DNA of 44,887 bases from an uncultured Ruminiclostridium sp. (GCA_947623915.1 CANQIB010000019.1:1-44887), one strand, 5' to 3'. Numbered from the stretch's first letter, positions 28,955-38,825 are shown. Numbers and translations are program-made. Notes: a model not told the origin generated them from the letters alone.

Positions 28955-30246
28955 TACAGCGCCTTTCTCAGCTTATCGTCGTCGGGATAATAGCGCTTTA
29001 CTATATCCGCGCCAAGCTCTCTGAGCTTGACCTCCATTTCCTCATATCCGCGCTCGATATGGAAAATATCCTCTATCTCGGTAGTCCCCTGAGCCGCAAG
29101 CCCCGCTATTATCAGCGCCGCTCCCGCTCTGAGATCCGACGGCTTTACCGGCGCGCCGGTAAGGTGATCTACTCCCCTTATCACAGCCACTCTGCTGTCT
29201 ACCGTTATATCCGCGCCCATTCTGCGCAGCTCGTCAACGTATTTAAAGCGGGAATCGAACATACTTTCCGTCACCATGCTCGTGCCGTCCGCCATCGTCA
29301 GCAGCGTCGTCATCTGAGGCTGCATATCGGTGGGAAAACCGGGGTGCGGAGAAGTCTTTATGTCCGTGCTTTGATATTTTGAGCGTCCCACTACCCTTAT
29401 GTTATCGCTGTCATCGGCTATCTCAACATAAACGCCTATCTTGCGCAGCTTGGCGGTTATCGACTCAAGGTGCTTGGGTATCACGTTTTTCAGCACTATG
29501 TCCCCCGCGGTAGCGGCGGCCGCCACCATAAACGTGCCCGCCTCTATCTGGTCGGGTATTACCGAATATTCCGTGCCGTGCAGCTGCTTTACGCCCTTTA
29601 TTTTTATAACGTCCGTGCCCGCGCCCATTATGTCCGCGCCCATGGAGTTCAAAAAGTTCGCCACGTCCACGATATGCGGCTCTTTTGCGGCATTCTCTAT
29701 TATGGTGAGCCCCTCGGCGCATACGCACGCAAGCAGCGCGTTTATCGTGCCGCCTACCGTCACCTTGTCAAAATATATCTGCGTGCCTATCAGCCTGTCG
29801 GCGGAAATGTCCACTATACCGTGCTGTATGTCGGTCTTTGCGCCGAGCGCCTCAAAGCACTTTATATGCTGGTCTATCGGTCTGCTGCCAAGATCGCAGC
29901 CGCCGGGCATCGGCACTCTCGCGCTGCCGAAACGTCCCAGCAAAGCGCCGAGGAAGTAGCTGCTCCCTCTTGTGGAACGTGCCAAGTCGTAAGGTACTAC
30001 TCCGTCCGTAATACGAGAAGAATCTATCTGTATCCTTGATTTTCCGAGCCGCTTTATTTCCGCCCCCATATAGGACAGTATCTCAAGCGCGACCTCTACG
30101 TCGCTTATAGAAGGAACATTGTCAATAACGCAAACATCTCTCGCAAGTATCGCGGCTGGTATTATCGCCACGGCGGCGTTTTTCGCGCCGCTTATCCGGA
30201 CCTCGCCCTTGAGCGGGATCCCGCCTTTTATGATAAATTTATCCAA
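28954..30246 (-). CDS. murA: UDP-N-acetylglucosamine 1-carboxyvinyltransferase
   Basis: Cytoplasmic enzyme that transfers enolpyruvate from PEP to UDP-GlcNAc, the first committed step of peptidoglycan synthesis and the fosfomycin target. With a TTG start at 30246 the protein begins MDKFIIKGG and has Lys22 in SGAKN and active-site Cys117 in PGGCDLGSRP, the usual fosfomycin-sensitive residue. FPTDMQPQ and GASYEE-like FHIERGYEEME are also visible. I prefer TTG at 30246 to GTG at 30255 because it gives the family N-terminus and correct spacing from GGGAAG. Length 430 is normal. Confidence 0.94.
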   Translation of the reverse strand: MDKFIIKGGIPLKGEVRISGAKNAAVAIIPAAILARDVCVIDNVPSISDVEVALEILSYMGAEIKRLGKSRIQIDSSRITDGVVPYDLARSTRGSSYFLGALLGRFGSARVPMPGGCDLGSRPIDQHIKCFEALGAKTDIQHGIVDISADRLIGTQIYFDKVTVGGTINALLACVCAEGLTIIENAAKEPHIVDVANFLNSMGADIMGAGTDVIKIKGVKQLHGTEYSVIPDQIEAGTFMVAAAATAGDIVLKNVIPKHLESITAKLRKIGVYVEIADDSDNIRVVGRSKYQSTDIKTSPHPGFPTDMQPQMTTLLTMADGTSMVTESMFDSRFKYVDELRRMGADITVDSRVAVIRGVDHLTGAPVKPSDLRAGAALIIAGLAAQGTTEIEDIFHIERGYEEMEVKLRELGADIVKRYYPDDDKLRKAL

Positions 30247-30374
30247 AAATAACACTTCCCAATCGTTGTTATAGTAAATAACGATATGACTTTTTCATAT
30301 CCCCGAACACGAAACAGATATAACAAAATTTATACAAATCAAAATTAACATTTAAAATCAATTCATACTGTATC

Positions 30375-30380
30375 ATTATA
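30375..30380 (-). promoter_or_regulatory. Extended -10 promoter of murA
   Basis: Minus strand TGCTATAAT, with the TG extension compensating for a weak -35 (TTTAAA, about 17 bp upstream). The leader is about 120 nt and contains a small GATATGA/TCATATC hairpin. Apart from this, 30247-30505 is AT-rich and shows no gene. Confidence 0.55.
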
Positions 30381-30505
30381 GCACATTCGCGTAAAAATTT
30401 AAAGGTTTTTTTTGCAAGAATTGCTTTTTCGTCAATTTATACTATATATTCTTATTTTTTTGTGCTATTTTTATACTTCTTGGTCAATTTTGCAGCGTCA
30501 TCTTC

Positions 30506-30883
30506 TCAGAATATATTGACCCATGTCAGTTCCTGACGGTCGGAATAGTTATCCAAAAGGTTCATGGCGGCGGCACATTCGGGGTAAAGCTCGTCGTCGC
30601 GGTTCTCCACATATTCCTCTATACGCGCAAGAGTTATGGTTATCTCCACGTCGATCTCGGGGCAATCAACGAAAAGCGTGTCCTCCGCCAGCCCGCTCCA
30701 CATTTTCTTGGCTGTACGCGCACAGCTCACCGCCTCGTCATAGTTTTCGTCGGTGTAGCCCGCCTGCGCCTTTGCCACCTGCTCCTGTATATCGGCCATT
30801 TTGCCCTGCGAATACACCTTGGCATAGGCGGAAAAGGCGATGAGCGCCGCGGTGAGTATTATGCACCCTACCAGTCTTTTCAT
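30506..30883 (-). CDS. DUF4363-family small exported protein
   Basis: A 125-residue protein with an N-terminal membrane segment (MKRLVGCIILTAALIAFSAYA, quoted in part) and a helical outer domain ending SDRQELTWVNIF. This matches DUF4363 proteins, which in Clostridia sit beside DUF421 genes, often in sporulation settings. The start at 30883 follows AAAGGAG by 8 nt. Its upstream neighbour's stop codon lies within the 5' region, so the two are coupled. Confidence 0.8.
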   Translation of the reverse strand: MKRLVGCIILTAALIAFSAYAKVYSQGKMADIQEQVAKAQAGYTDENYDEAVSCARTAKKMWSGLAEDTLFVDCPEIDVEITITLARIEEYVENRDDELYPECAAAMNLLDNYSDRQELTWVNIF

Positions 30884-30897
30884 CGGGTCTGCTCCTT

Positions 30898-31605
30898 TCA
30901 CACGTCCGGCGGCAGGTCGAACACCTTGCCGGACGCCTTTTCTTTAAGCACGATATGCGTGCCGTTGTTTTTGTCATATGTCAGCATGAACACGTCCTTC
31001 AGCCGAACGTTCTTGGAACGCAGTATCCTATCCAGCCGTTCCCTGCCGCCGTCCCAGCGCGCCAGCACGGGAGCGTTTATCTGTCCGTCCTTTATCAGCA
31101 GATAGGGCGGATCTCCGTTGGGCAGTTGGATATTCATATCCCCGTTTTGCACCCCGCGATACTTGCTTTTTTGGTAAAAGTTTATCTTGCCGGTAGTTTC
31201 CACTATCGCGTACTGCACCTCGGTTATATCGAATATCATAGCCTCTCTCATCGACTCGTTGAGCTCGTCTATGCTGTATCTGAGATTTTTCATAACACGC
31301 TGGTCTATTATGCCGTCCGATATTATTATCTGCGGCGTGCCGGTAAAGATCCTGCGCATGCGCGAGCTTTTCAGCAGCAGATAAGAAGTGAAAACGTCCA
31401 GACAAACTATCATCAGTATCGGGACTATGCCGTATATCATGGGAACGGAGGAATCCTCCAACGAGAGCGTGGCGATATTCGATATCAGTATCGTCGTTAC
31501 AAGCTCGCTCGGCTGCAGCTGCGCGAGCTGCTTTTTCCCCATGAGCCGCAGCGCCGTAACTATCAGAAGATACAGCACCACGGAGCGTACGATTATTATC
31601 AGCAT
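30898..31605 (-). CDS. DUF421 (YetF-like) membrane protein
   Basis: Three N-terminal membrane helices with LRLMGKKQLAQLQPSELVTTIL, the family signature, then a cytoplasmic domain with PQIIISDGIID and the pair of beta-rich DUF421 repeats, including YAIVETTGKINFY. YetF-type proteins of spore formers have been linked to spore traits, but the molecular role is unclear. GGGAGG precedes the ATG. It leads the operon with DUF4363 and is divergent from gerAA. Confidence 0.88.
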   Translation of the reverse strand: MLIIIVRSVVLYLLIVTALRLMGKKQLAQLQPSELVTTILISNIATLSLEDSSVPMIYGIVPILMIVCLDVFTSYLLLKSSRMRRIFTGTPQIIISDGIIDQRVMKNLRYSIDELNESMREAMIFDITEVQYAIVETTGKINFYQKSKYRGVQNGDMNIQLPNGDPPYLLIKDGQINAPVLARWDGGRERLDRILRSKNVRLKDVFMLTYDKNNGTHIVLKEKASGKVFDLPPDV

Positions 31606-31653
31606 TATATCCGCCTCCCGTATTTTGTCGTTTAAACTTATTATCCCGTCTTT

Positions 31654-31683
31654 GGATAAAAAAATACGCGGCGGGAAATACTA
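31654..31683 (+). promoter_or_regulatory. Possible sigma-G promoter of the gerA operon
   Basis: GGATA (31654-31658), 18-bp spacer, AATACTA (31677-31683). This is near the sigma-G pattern, and gerA operons are sigma-G dependent in Bacillus. The -35 has G at the second position, which is not preferred. Confidence 0.4.
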
Positions 31684-31734
31684 ACAAGGCAAATTTGCCG
31701 CCGTAGGCAAAGTTTTCAGAACAAGGAGGAAACC

Positions 31735-33264
31735 ATGGCAAAGAAAAAATTTTCACAAAAGCCGGTCAGCCTGCCGTTCGACGAAAAAACGCCCATCTCG
31801 CCGGATATAAACGCAAGCTGCACCGATATGCGCGCATTGTTCGGAAACTCCTCCGACCTTATCGTAAAATACGCGGAGATAAACAATATAAATATAGCCG
31901 TAATGACCTGCGAGGGAATGACCGACAAAGCCGTGCTGGCGGATATGATATACCGTCCGCTGACCGAGCATGCTCTCTCGGACTGCAAGGACGGAAACAC
32001 GCTGCTAAACAATGCGGCGCGGCTGCTCATGGCGGAGGATCAAAAGCAGGCATACACCTGCGGAGAGGCCGCCGCAATGATAATGTCGGGCTTCGCGCTG
32101 ATATTCGCCGACGGCGCGGGGTTCGCGCTGGGGATAGGCGTGCAGGGATATGAACACCGCGCGGTGGAAGAACCCAGCACCCATATCAACCTCAGAGCCT
32201 CCCGCGAGGGCTTTATAGAAGTGGTGCGCGCCAATATGTCCATGGTGCGCCGCCGCATGAAGTCCCCGACGCTGGTCATGAATCTTATAAAAGCAGGCTC
32301 TCGCAGCAACACCGACGTTTGCGTGTGCTATCTCAGCGACCGCGCGGACAAGCAGATGGTGTCCGAGGTGACGGGACGGATAAAAGAGCTGCCGCTCAGC
32401 ACGATACTTTGCAGCGACTTTTTACAGGCGTTTTTGGAGAAAAGCGGCGGCACGCTGTTTTCGCAGGTGACCTTGACCGAGCGGCCCGACACCTTTGTGT
32501 CCAAGCTGTACGAGGGGAGAGTCGGCATAATAGTGGACGGCACTCCGTTCGCTCTGATAATCCCCGGACTGTTTATCGAAAATTTCCACACGATGGACGA
32601 CTACACCCACCATCCTGATTTTTCGGCGTTCGTCCGCGCGCTGAGATTTATCGCGTTTTTGCTGGCGGCGTTCCTGCCGGGGCTGTATGTGGCGCTGTGC
32701 AACTTCAATCCCGAACTTTTCCGCACCACCCTGCTGCTTAACATCTATTCATCTATACAGACTACCGCCTATCCCGTACTTGCGGAATGTCTGATAATGT
32801 ACATTCTCTATGAGATAATGAGAGAGGCGGGGCTGCGGCTGCCGAAAAGCGTAGGTCACGCGGTCAGCATAGTGGGAGGTCTGGTGATAGGCGAGATAAC
32901 CGTCACCGCGGGACTTATGAGCGCGCCGGTGGTGCTTATCATAGCGGCTACAGGGCTTTGCTCTTTCGCCGTCCCCGACCTGTACGAAAGCTGTATGATA
33001 TTAAGACTGGTATTTATTCTGGCGGGCGGATTTTTCGGATTGTTCGGAATAATCGTGGTAACTTCGGCAATGCTGTTTCGCCTATGCTCGAAAAGCTCTT
33101 ACGGCATACCTTATCTTTCCCCGATAGCGCCGGTAACGCTCAAAAGCATACTGCGCGACAGCTTTTACCGCAGGAACTGGCAGGCTCTTACCAAATCGGA
33201 CGTTACCGTAAGCGAGCTTTCCCACAAAAAGTCCGACGGAAACGACAGCGAAAGGAACGGCTGA
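31735..33264 (+). CDS. gerAA: GerA-family spore germination receptor subunit A
   Basis: Inner spore-membrane subunit of a germinant receptor. The N-terminal soluble domain (about 1-280) has DLIVKYAEI and the nucleotide-like fold of GerAA. LYEGRVGIIVDGTPFALIIPGLF is the conserved link to the membrane domain, which has about five helices. The C-terminal tail is soluble. Length 509 is normal. CAAGGAGGAAACC precedes the ATG. It is the first gene of gerAA-gerAB-gerAC; the germinant cannot be told from sequence. Confidence 0.95.
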   Translation: MAKKKFSQKPVSLPFDEKTPISPDINASCTDMRALFGNSSDLIVKYAEINNINIAVMTCEGMTDKAVLADMIYRPLTEHALSDCKDGNTLLNNAARLLMAEDQKQAYTCGEAAAMIMSGFALIFADGAGFALGIGVQGYEHRAVEEPSTHINLRASREGFIEVVRANMSMVRRRMKSPTLVMNLIKAGSRSNTDVCVCYLSDRADKQMVSEVTGRIKELPLSTILCSDFLQAFLEKSGGTLFSQVTLTERPDTFVSKLYEGRVGIIVDGTPFALIIPGLFIENFHTMDDYTHHPDFSAFVRALRFIAFLLAAFLPGLYVALCNFNPELFRTTLLLNIYSSIQTTAYPVLAECLIMYILYEIMREAGLRLPKSVGHAVSIVGGLVIGEITVTAGLMSAPVVLIIAATGLCSFAVPDLYESCMILRLVFILAGGFFGLFGIIVVTSAMLFRLCSKSSYGIPYLSPIAPVTLKSILRDSFYRRNWQALTKSDVTVSELSHKKSDGNDSERNG

Positions 33265-33268
33265 CCGT

Positions 33269-34360
33269 ATGAACAAAATAAGCTGGGGGCAGATGACGGT
33301 GCTGCTGATAATAACCCGTATCTCCGCCGAAATGATAATACCGGGCGAGCTTACACGCTACGGCTCGGACAGGTTTTGGAGCCTGCTTGCGGCAAAGCTG
33401 GCGGTGCTGATGCTTTTTTTGCCGCTGATATTTCTTACCGTGAGATTTAAGGGGGATAATTTCCTGCTGCCCGCGATACGCCGCAGCAAAATACTCGGCG
33501 GCGCTCTGGCGGTGATATTCGTCGTTGCGCTCGCCGCCTCCACCGTGGAAACGCTCGTCAATTTGCAGCTCTATGTGTCCGACGTGATATTCGACAGTAT
33601 GCTGTTCATCACAGGCGCGGCGGCGGTGGCAGCCGCCGCGTTCTACGGCGCGCTCAAAGGCTTTTCCGCCATCTCCCGCAGCAGTATTTTTGCGCTGACG
33701 CTTTTTGCGGTGCTTATCGTTTTGATAACCGTAACTTCGTGGGAAAACATGGACGTGACTTTTCTTTACCCCTCGTTTATCCGCGACGGGAATTATTTCA
33801 TGAAATCCTTTTTTTCGGAGATAAGCTCCTGCTCGGAGATACTGGTGTTCGCCGTATTTTGCAAAAACATACGGTCAAAGCCCAACCGCTCGGTGTTTTT
33901 TTACCTCGGCGCGGTGCTTATCATACTTGAGGGGCTCAACCTGCTGTACAACATTATCCTCGGTCCGTATCTCAGCGCGTTGGAATACCCGCTGTACTAT
34001 ATCTCCTCCCTTTCCGATATAGTGATATTCCAGCGTCTGGACGGCATAGACGCGGTGGTGTGGGTATTCTGCGGGATAATCAAGCTGGCGCTGCTGTTCG
34101 CGGCGGCGCACGATATCCTGTCGTCGTTCGACACCTCGCCGGTAAAGCTGCGCCGCAGTATCGGACTTGCAGTATATGCGGCGTCGATAGTGGGCATATC
34201 CTTTTTCATCGGAACGGACAAGCCAAGGCTGGATATGTTTGAAACGTTCATGCACTCCGCTTTGCATATCGCCGTCGCGGGAACGCTGATACCGCTTATC
34301 GTGCTTATCGCGGGAAAAAAGCGTCCCCAAGCGAAAGGAGAGGAAAATGAAGAAAATTAG
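33269..34360 (+). CDS. gerAB: GerAB-family spore germination permease-like subunit
   Basis: Ten-helix membrane protein of the APC superfamily that binds the germinant in the spore membrane. It starts ISWGQMTVLLIITRISAEM, as GerAB proteins do, and has long hydrophobic stretches to residue 350. Length 363 is normal. It begins 4 bp after gerAA and overlaps gerAC by 14 bp. Confidence 0.93.
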   Translation: MNKISWGQMTVLLIITRISAEMIIPGELTRYGSDRFWSLLAAKLAVLMLFLPLIFLTVRFKGDNFLLPAIRRSKILGGALAVIFVVALAASTVETLVNLQLYVSDVIFDSMLFITGAAAVAAAAFYGALKGFSAISRSSIFALTLFAVLIVLITVTSWENMDVTFLYPSFIRDGNYFMKSFFSEISSCSEILVFAVFCKNIRSKPNRSVFFYLGAVLIILEGLNLLYNIILGPYLSALEYPLYYISSLSDIVIFQRLDGIDAVVWVFCGIIKLALLFAAAHDILSSFDTSPVKLRRSIGLAVYAASIVGISFFIGTDKPRLDMFETFMHSALHIAVAGTLIPLIVLIAGKKRPQAKGEENEEN

Positions 34361-35576
34361 ATACCTCCTTATTTTGCCCGTCGCGGCGGGGATTTTTCTG
34401 CTTACCGGCTGTGTGCGGTTTGTGGAACTGTCGGAACGCGTGATAGTGCAGTCGGTGGGGATAGACTACTATCCCGAAACCGGCAGTTACCGATTAAGTA
34501 TGCAGTATTTCACCCAAAGCGGCGAGGGCGGGCAAAACCAGATAGACAAAACTCAAGCGAACGTTCTTAAATCCGTCGGAGAGGGCATGAGCATCTGCGA
34601 CGCCGCGGTCAACGCCTCGATAAAGACCGGCAAGGACCTGCTTTTCAGCGAAAACAGGCTTATAATAATAGGCAGCGAGCTTGCCGGATACGACCTTGAG
34701 GCAACGCTGAACTTTTTCGTTTCGGATTTTCACTCCCACCCTAAAGCCCACGTCGCCGTAGCGGACGGCAAAGCCGAGGACATTATAGATATAAGATTTA
34801 AAGAGGGCACGGTCTCCACCGAAAAGCTGACCAACCTGCTGACCAACGCCGAACGACACGGCGTATGTCCCGCAAATATGCTCCCCGATACGCTGATTTC
34901 GCTCCACTCGGCGTCGCGCAGCGCATATCTTCCGCTGCTGAAAATAGTGGAGGAAAAGACCGACGTCACGATACCGCAGGGCGGGTCGGACGGCTCCGGC
35001 GGCTCGGGCGGCGATCAGGGCGGAGGGCAAAGCTCCGACGAGGGAATGAAAGAAAAGACCGTGGAGCTGGTCGGCGGCGCGGCGTTTTCGGACGGGAAAG
35101 CGGTAGGCAAGGGCTCCTTTGCGGATTCGGCGGGTATACAGCTCATCACCGACCGCACGCACGAGCTGTCCGTCACCGTGCGCACCGACGAAAGCGAAAC
35201 GGCGACCGTTACGCTGTTCAAGACCGATTTTTCCGCCGAACCCGTGATAACCGACGGCAAGCTGAAATTCGTTGTAAAAGGCTTTGCTTTCGGCAGATTC
35301 GAGGAACGTATCTTCCTATCCGATACCGACGAAGAAACGCTTGAGGAGATAACCCGACAGACCGAAAAAACGGTCAAAGAGTCGGTATACGGCGCGGTAT
35401 CGAATATCAAGACCGCGCTCGGCTGCGACGTTTTCGGATTTGAAAACGTGCTGCGCTGCCGCTGTCCGGATTTTTGGTTCGATAATGAGGAAAATATCGC
35501 GGAATTGATACGTCTTGCCGACGTCGAGGTGGAGTTTTCCTGCCAGCCGTATATCCTCGGACTTCAAAACGACTGA
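34347..35576 (+). CDS. gerAC: Ger(x)C-family spore germination lipoprotein
   Basis: Lipoprotein subunit of the germinant receptor. The signal peptide ends in lipobox LTGC (about residue 22). VELSERVIVQSVGIDY and ENRLIIIGSELA are typical of the family's first domain. A Gly/Ser/Asp-rich loop (about 210-235, GGSDGSGGSGGDQGGGQ) is inserted before the later domain, longer than usual. Length 409. AAAGGAGAGG precedes the ATG within the end of gerAB. Confidence 0.93.
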   Translation: MKKIRYLLILPVAAGIFLLTGCVRFVELSERVIVQSVGIDYYPETGSYRLSMQYFTQSGEGGQNQIDKTQANVLKSVGEGMSICDAAVNASIKTGKDLLFSENRLIIIGSELAGYDLEATLNFFVSDFHSHPKAHVAVADGKAEDIIDIRFKEGTVSTEKLTNLLTNAERHGVCPANMLPDTLISLHSASRSAYLPLLKIVEEKTDVTIPQGGSDGSGGSGGDQGGGQSSDEGMKEKTVELVGGAAFSDGKAVGKGSFADSAGIQLITDRTHELSVTVRTDESETATVTLFKTDFSAEPVITDGKLKFVVKGFAFGRFEERIFLSDTDEETLEEITRQTEKTVKESVYGAVSNIKTALGCDVFGFENVLRCRCPDFWFDNEENIAELIRLADVEVEFSCQPYILGLQND

Positions 35577-35627
35577 CTTCGTTTCATCGACGGTAAAAAA
35601 TTGAACTTATATACCCTTTATTTGTAA

Positions 35628-35656
35628 TTGACAAAATCACGCCGTATATGTATAAT
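35628..35656 (+). promoter_or_regulatory. Consensus promoter of the CAP-domain lipoprotein operon
   Basis: TTGACA (35628-35633), 17-bp spacer ending TG one base before the -10, TATAAT (35651-35656). This is among the strongest promoters in the window. Confidence 0.9.
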
Positions 35657-35710
35657 AAAACTGTAAACAGATATCCCGACCTATGGGCAAATATATAACG
35701 GAGTGATAAT

Positions 35711-36820
35711 ATGGAAAGCAAAAAAATCTTATACCGTATCGGCGCGCTGCTGCTCGCCGCAGTAATGTGTACCGGCTGTTCCGTCGGCGGTAACTCGACA
35801 GATCAGCCGGACTCGACCCCGTCGGTCCAAAGCACGGACAAAGAAACTTCGGCGCAGTCCTCGATCCCCGACAAGACGTCGTCGGACGTTCAGTCCACCG
35901 CCGAGCAGACCGAATCATCGGAGCAGACGGTCACTTCGGCGACTACGGAAACCACCGCCGCAGCGCCGCTCACCTCGACCGCGCCGCCCGCTACCTCCTC
36001 TTCGGCCGCTACCAAAGCGCCGCAGACCGAGCCCTCCCCCGAATGGAAGGAAAGTCCGGCGAGCGGTACATATTACGCCTCCGCCGATTGCAGCACCCGT
36101 GAAAAAGCGATAGTCGGCGCAAAAGCGGTAAGGAGCGTCAAAGCGGGCGAAAAGCTGACCGTCACCGCAAAGACCGATACCGACTACTACAAGCTGTCGG
36201 ACGGCTCGTTCATACATTCCGATTATCTGAGCAAGACCGCTCCCGCGTCCTCCAAAGCGCCGCAGACCGCCGCCCCGAAACCCGTTTCTACAAAGCCTGC
36301 CGCTACAAAACCGACCACTACCAAGCCTGTCACCACAAAGCCCGCCTCTGCCAAGCCGACAACCACCAAACCCGCCTCCACAAAGCCCTCCGATGACAGC
36401 GACAGTTACTCCTCCGCGTCGACGGAGGAAAAGGAGATGTTCCGCGCCATCAATGAATATCGCGAGAAAAACGGAGTACCCGCGCTCACCTGGGACGATA
36501 ACGCTTACCGTGCCGCGAAGATACGCGCAAAAGAGCTTGTTCCCGCATGGGGCGGACACACCCGACCGAACGGCTCGGAATTTCAGACCGTTTACGACGA
36601 GCTGGGCGTAGCAAAAAAACTCTCCTCCATGGGCGAAAACCTCGCCGGAGGATCCGCCTCGGTGCAGGACACGCTGAAACAATGGCTGGACTCTTCCGGA
36701 CACCGCAAAAATATCCTTGAAACTAAATACAAAAGCGGCGCGATAGCTTTTATCAGCGCGCCGAACTCTCAGTATAAATATTACTGGGTACAGGAGTTTA
36801 CCGCGTACTTTGCGTCCTGA
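35711..36820 (+). CDS. CAP-domain lipoprotein with SH3-like domain and Thr/Lys/Pro linker
   Basis: Exported protein with lipobox CTGC (Cys at about residue 23). A Ser/Thr/Gln-rich linker runs to about 110, then a small SH3b-like domain (about 115-178), then a second linker of repeated TKP-type units to about 235. The C-terminal CAP/SCP domain (240-369) has HTRPNGSEF, GENLAGG and SGHRKNIL, the residues that line the family's central cavity. Bacterial CAP proteins are surface proteins of unclear function. GGAGTGATA precedes the ATG. MATE and deacetylase genes follow. Confidence 0.9.
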   Translation: MESKKILYRIGALLLAAVMCTGCSVGGNSTDQPDSTPSVQSTDKETSAQSSIPDKTSSDVQSTAEQTESSEQTVTSATTETTAAAPLTSTAPPATSSSAATKAPQTEPSPEWKESPASGTYYASADCSTREKAIVGAKAVRSVKAGEKLTVTAKTDTDYYKLSDGSFIHSDYLSKTAPASSKAPQTAAPKPVSTKPAATKPTTTKPVTTKPASAKPTTTKPASTKPSDDSDSYSSASTEEKEMFRAINEYREKNGVPALTWDDNAYRAAKIRAKELVPAWGGHTRPNGSEFQTVYDELGVAKKLSSMGENLAGGSASVQDTLKQWLDSSGHRKNILETKYKSGAIAFISAPNSQYKYYWVQEFTAYFAS

Positions 36821-36840
36821 CGATACAGCGGAGGAGCTAT

Positions 36841-38211
36841 ATGAGCGTACATATGCGAAAAATGACCGAGGGCAGCGAAATAAAGCATATACTTATGTTT
36901 GCCGTTCCGCTGCTTATCGGAAATTTATTCCAACAGGTATATAACATCACGGATTCCATCGTGGTAGGACAGTATCTGGGGGATTTCAAGCTGGCGGCGG
37001 TAGGCGCGACCGGCTCGATAACCTTTTTGTTTTACACGATATGCAACGGACTGTCGATAGGCGCGGGGGTGCTTATATCTCAATGCTTCGGCGCGGACAG
37101 AAACGACGACGTTAAAAAATACATCGCAAATTCCGCGTACTGTATCGGCACTATCGGCGCGGCGGTCAGCATAGTGTCCTGCGCCTTAGCGCCGCTGCTG
37201 CTTTCCCTTATGGGAACGCCTGAAAACCTGCTTGCCGACGCGTCGGACTATATGCGGATAGCCGCGGGCGGCACGATAGCGGTCGCGGCGTACAACTGGA
37301 TAAATTCGGTAATGCGCAGCCTGGGCGATTCCCGCACGCCGCTGTTTTTTCTGGTAGTAGCCAGTCTGCTTAACGTCGTGCTGGATCTTTTATTCGTTAT
37401 GGTGTTCAATTTCGGCGTCGGCGGCGCGGCTTGGGCTACCGTCATAGCGCAGGGCACTTCCGCGATGCTGAGCATAGCGTATGCGTTTTGGAAAAATCCT
37501 TTTTTCATTTTTTCAAAGCGGCATATCAAGCCTAATAAAGGGATACTAGCGCGCTGCATAAAGACCGGCGTGCCTATCGCGCTGCAATACGGAATGGTGT
37601 CAATATCCATGATATTCCTACAGACCGTCGCCAACGGCTTCGGCGAGGAGGTCATGGCGGCTTACACCGCCACCATGAGAGTGGAGCAGCTTATACAGCA
37701 GCCGTTTGTTTCGCTGAACTCCGCCCTTTCAGCCTTTACCGGTCAAAACGCCGGAGCGGGACTGCCCGAACGAATATCAAAAGGCTACCGCAAGTCGATA
37801 AAAGCGTGCGTTATCTTTTCCGCCGCTATAGCCGTGATATTCCTGCTGCTCAATAAGCAGATAGTAGGCTGCTTTGTAAGCAAGCCGAATGTAATACAGA
37901 CCGGCGGCAACGCGCTCATGCTCTCCTGCCTGTTCTATCCGTTTTTGGGGATATTGCAGGCGACCAGAGGTTTGCTCAACGGCGCGGGGGACGTCGGCTA
38001 CGCGTTTATAAATGGGCTTGCGGAGGTCGTGGGACGTATAGGCTTCGGGCTTATCCTCACCGCGATAACCGTTATAGGAAGCTGGGCGGTATGGGGCACT
38101 ACCTGCCTTACCTGGCTGCTCACCGCGATAATGGGCGTTATACGCTACAAAAGCGGGAAATGGCGCACGAAATGCTTTATTTCCCATGAAGAACAGGAGG
38201 TATTACAATGA
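36841..38211 (+). CDS. MATE-family efflux transporter
   Basis: Twelve-helix cation-coupled exporter. The start EIKHILMFAVPLLIGNLFQQVYNITDS (quoted in part) and the duplicated half beginning near residue 240 are typical of the DinF/NorM-like branch common in Clostridia. Length 456 is normal. GCGGAGGAGC precedes the ATG. Its stop overlaps the start of the deacetylase gene (ATGA). Substrate is unknown. Confidence 0.93.
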   Translation: MSVHMRKMTEGSEIKHILMFAVPLLIGNLFQQVYNITDSIVVGQYLGDFKLAAVGATGSITFLFYTICNGLSIGAGVLISQCFGADRNDDVKKYIANSAYCIGTIGAAVSIVSCALAPLLLSLMGTPENLLADASDYMRIAAGGTIAVAAYNWINSVMRSLGDSRTPLFFLVVASLLNVVLDLLFVMVFNFGVGGAAWATVIAQGTSAMLSIAYAFWKNPFFIFSKRHIKPNKGILARCIKTGVPIALQYGMVSISMIFLQTVANGFGEEVMAAYTATMRVEQLIQQPFVSLNSALSAFTGQNAGAGLPERISKGYRKSIKACVIFSAAIAVIFLLLNKQIVGCFVSKPNVIQTGGNALMLSCLFYPFLGILQATRGLLNGAGDVGYAFINGLAEVVGRIGFGLILTAITVIGSWAVWGTTCLTWLLTAIMGVIRYKSGKWRTKCFISHEEQEVLQ

Positions 38212-38825
38212 CCGAAAGACCGCTTGCCGCGCTCACCTTTGACGACGGTCCGAACACCGAAACTACCGTGGAGGTGTTGGAAAAGTTGAAAAAATACAGC
38301 GTTCCCGCCACCTTTTTCCTTATAGGAAACAACATCGACGAACAAAGCGCCGCTGTTGCGGCGGCTGCCGTAAAACAGGGCTGCGAGCTGGAAAATCACT
38401 CGCTGACTCACAGCGATATGAGCGTGATGAGCCGCGAGGAGATCCGTAAGGAGCTTGAAAAGACCGACGGTAAGATACATAAAATATGCGGCAGAACGCC
38501 GGAATTTTTCCGTCCTCCCTATATCGCCGTTGCCGAGCATATGTACGACTGTATCGACAAGACCTTTATCTGCGGAGTAGGCGCGGACGACTGGGACCAA
38601 AACGTCGGCGTTCGGGAGCGTATCGACCGTATCCTCGCACAGATAAGCGACGGCGTGATAATACTGCTGCATGACTCAAAGGGTAACGGCAAGACCGCCG
38701 AGGCGCTGGACGGGATAATCCCCGCCATGCTGGACGCGGGCTATGACTTCGTTACGGTAAGCGAGCTTTTCAAAAGAAAAAACGCCTCCGTTAAAAAAGG
38801 CGAGATCTATTCGTTTGTAAAATGA
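38208..38825 (+). CDS. Polysaccharide deacetylase (NodB domain)
   Basis: Metal-dependent carbohydrate esterase family 4 enzyme. TFDDGPN gives the catalytic Asp and metal Asp (near residue 11), HSLTH the two metal His, RPPY the next motif, and LLHDS the C-terminal His motif. There is no signal peptide, so it either acts inside the cell or leaves by another route. Length 205 is that of the bare domain. It is translationally coupled to the MATE gene. Confidence 0.9.
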   Translation: MTERPLAALTFDDGPNTETTVEVLEKLKKYSVPATFFLIGNNIDEQSAAVAAAAVKQGCELENHSLTHSDMSVMSREEIRKELEKTDGKIHKICGRTPEFFRPPYIAVAEHMYDCIDKTFICGVGADDWDQNVGVRERIDRILAQISDGVIILLHDSKGNGKTAEALDGIIPAMLDAGYDFVTVSELFKRKNASVKKGEIYSFVK

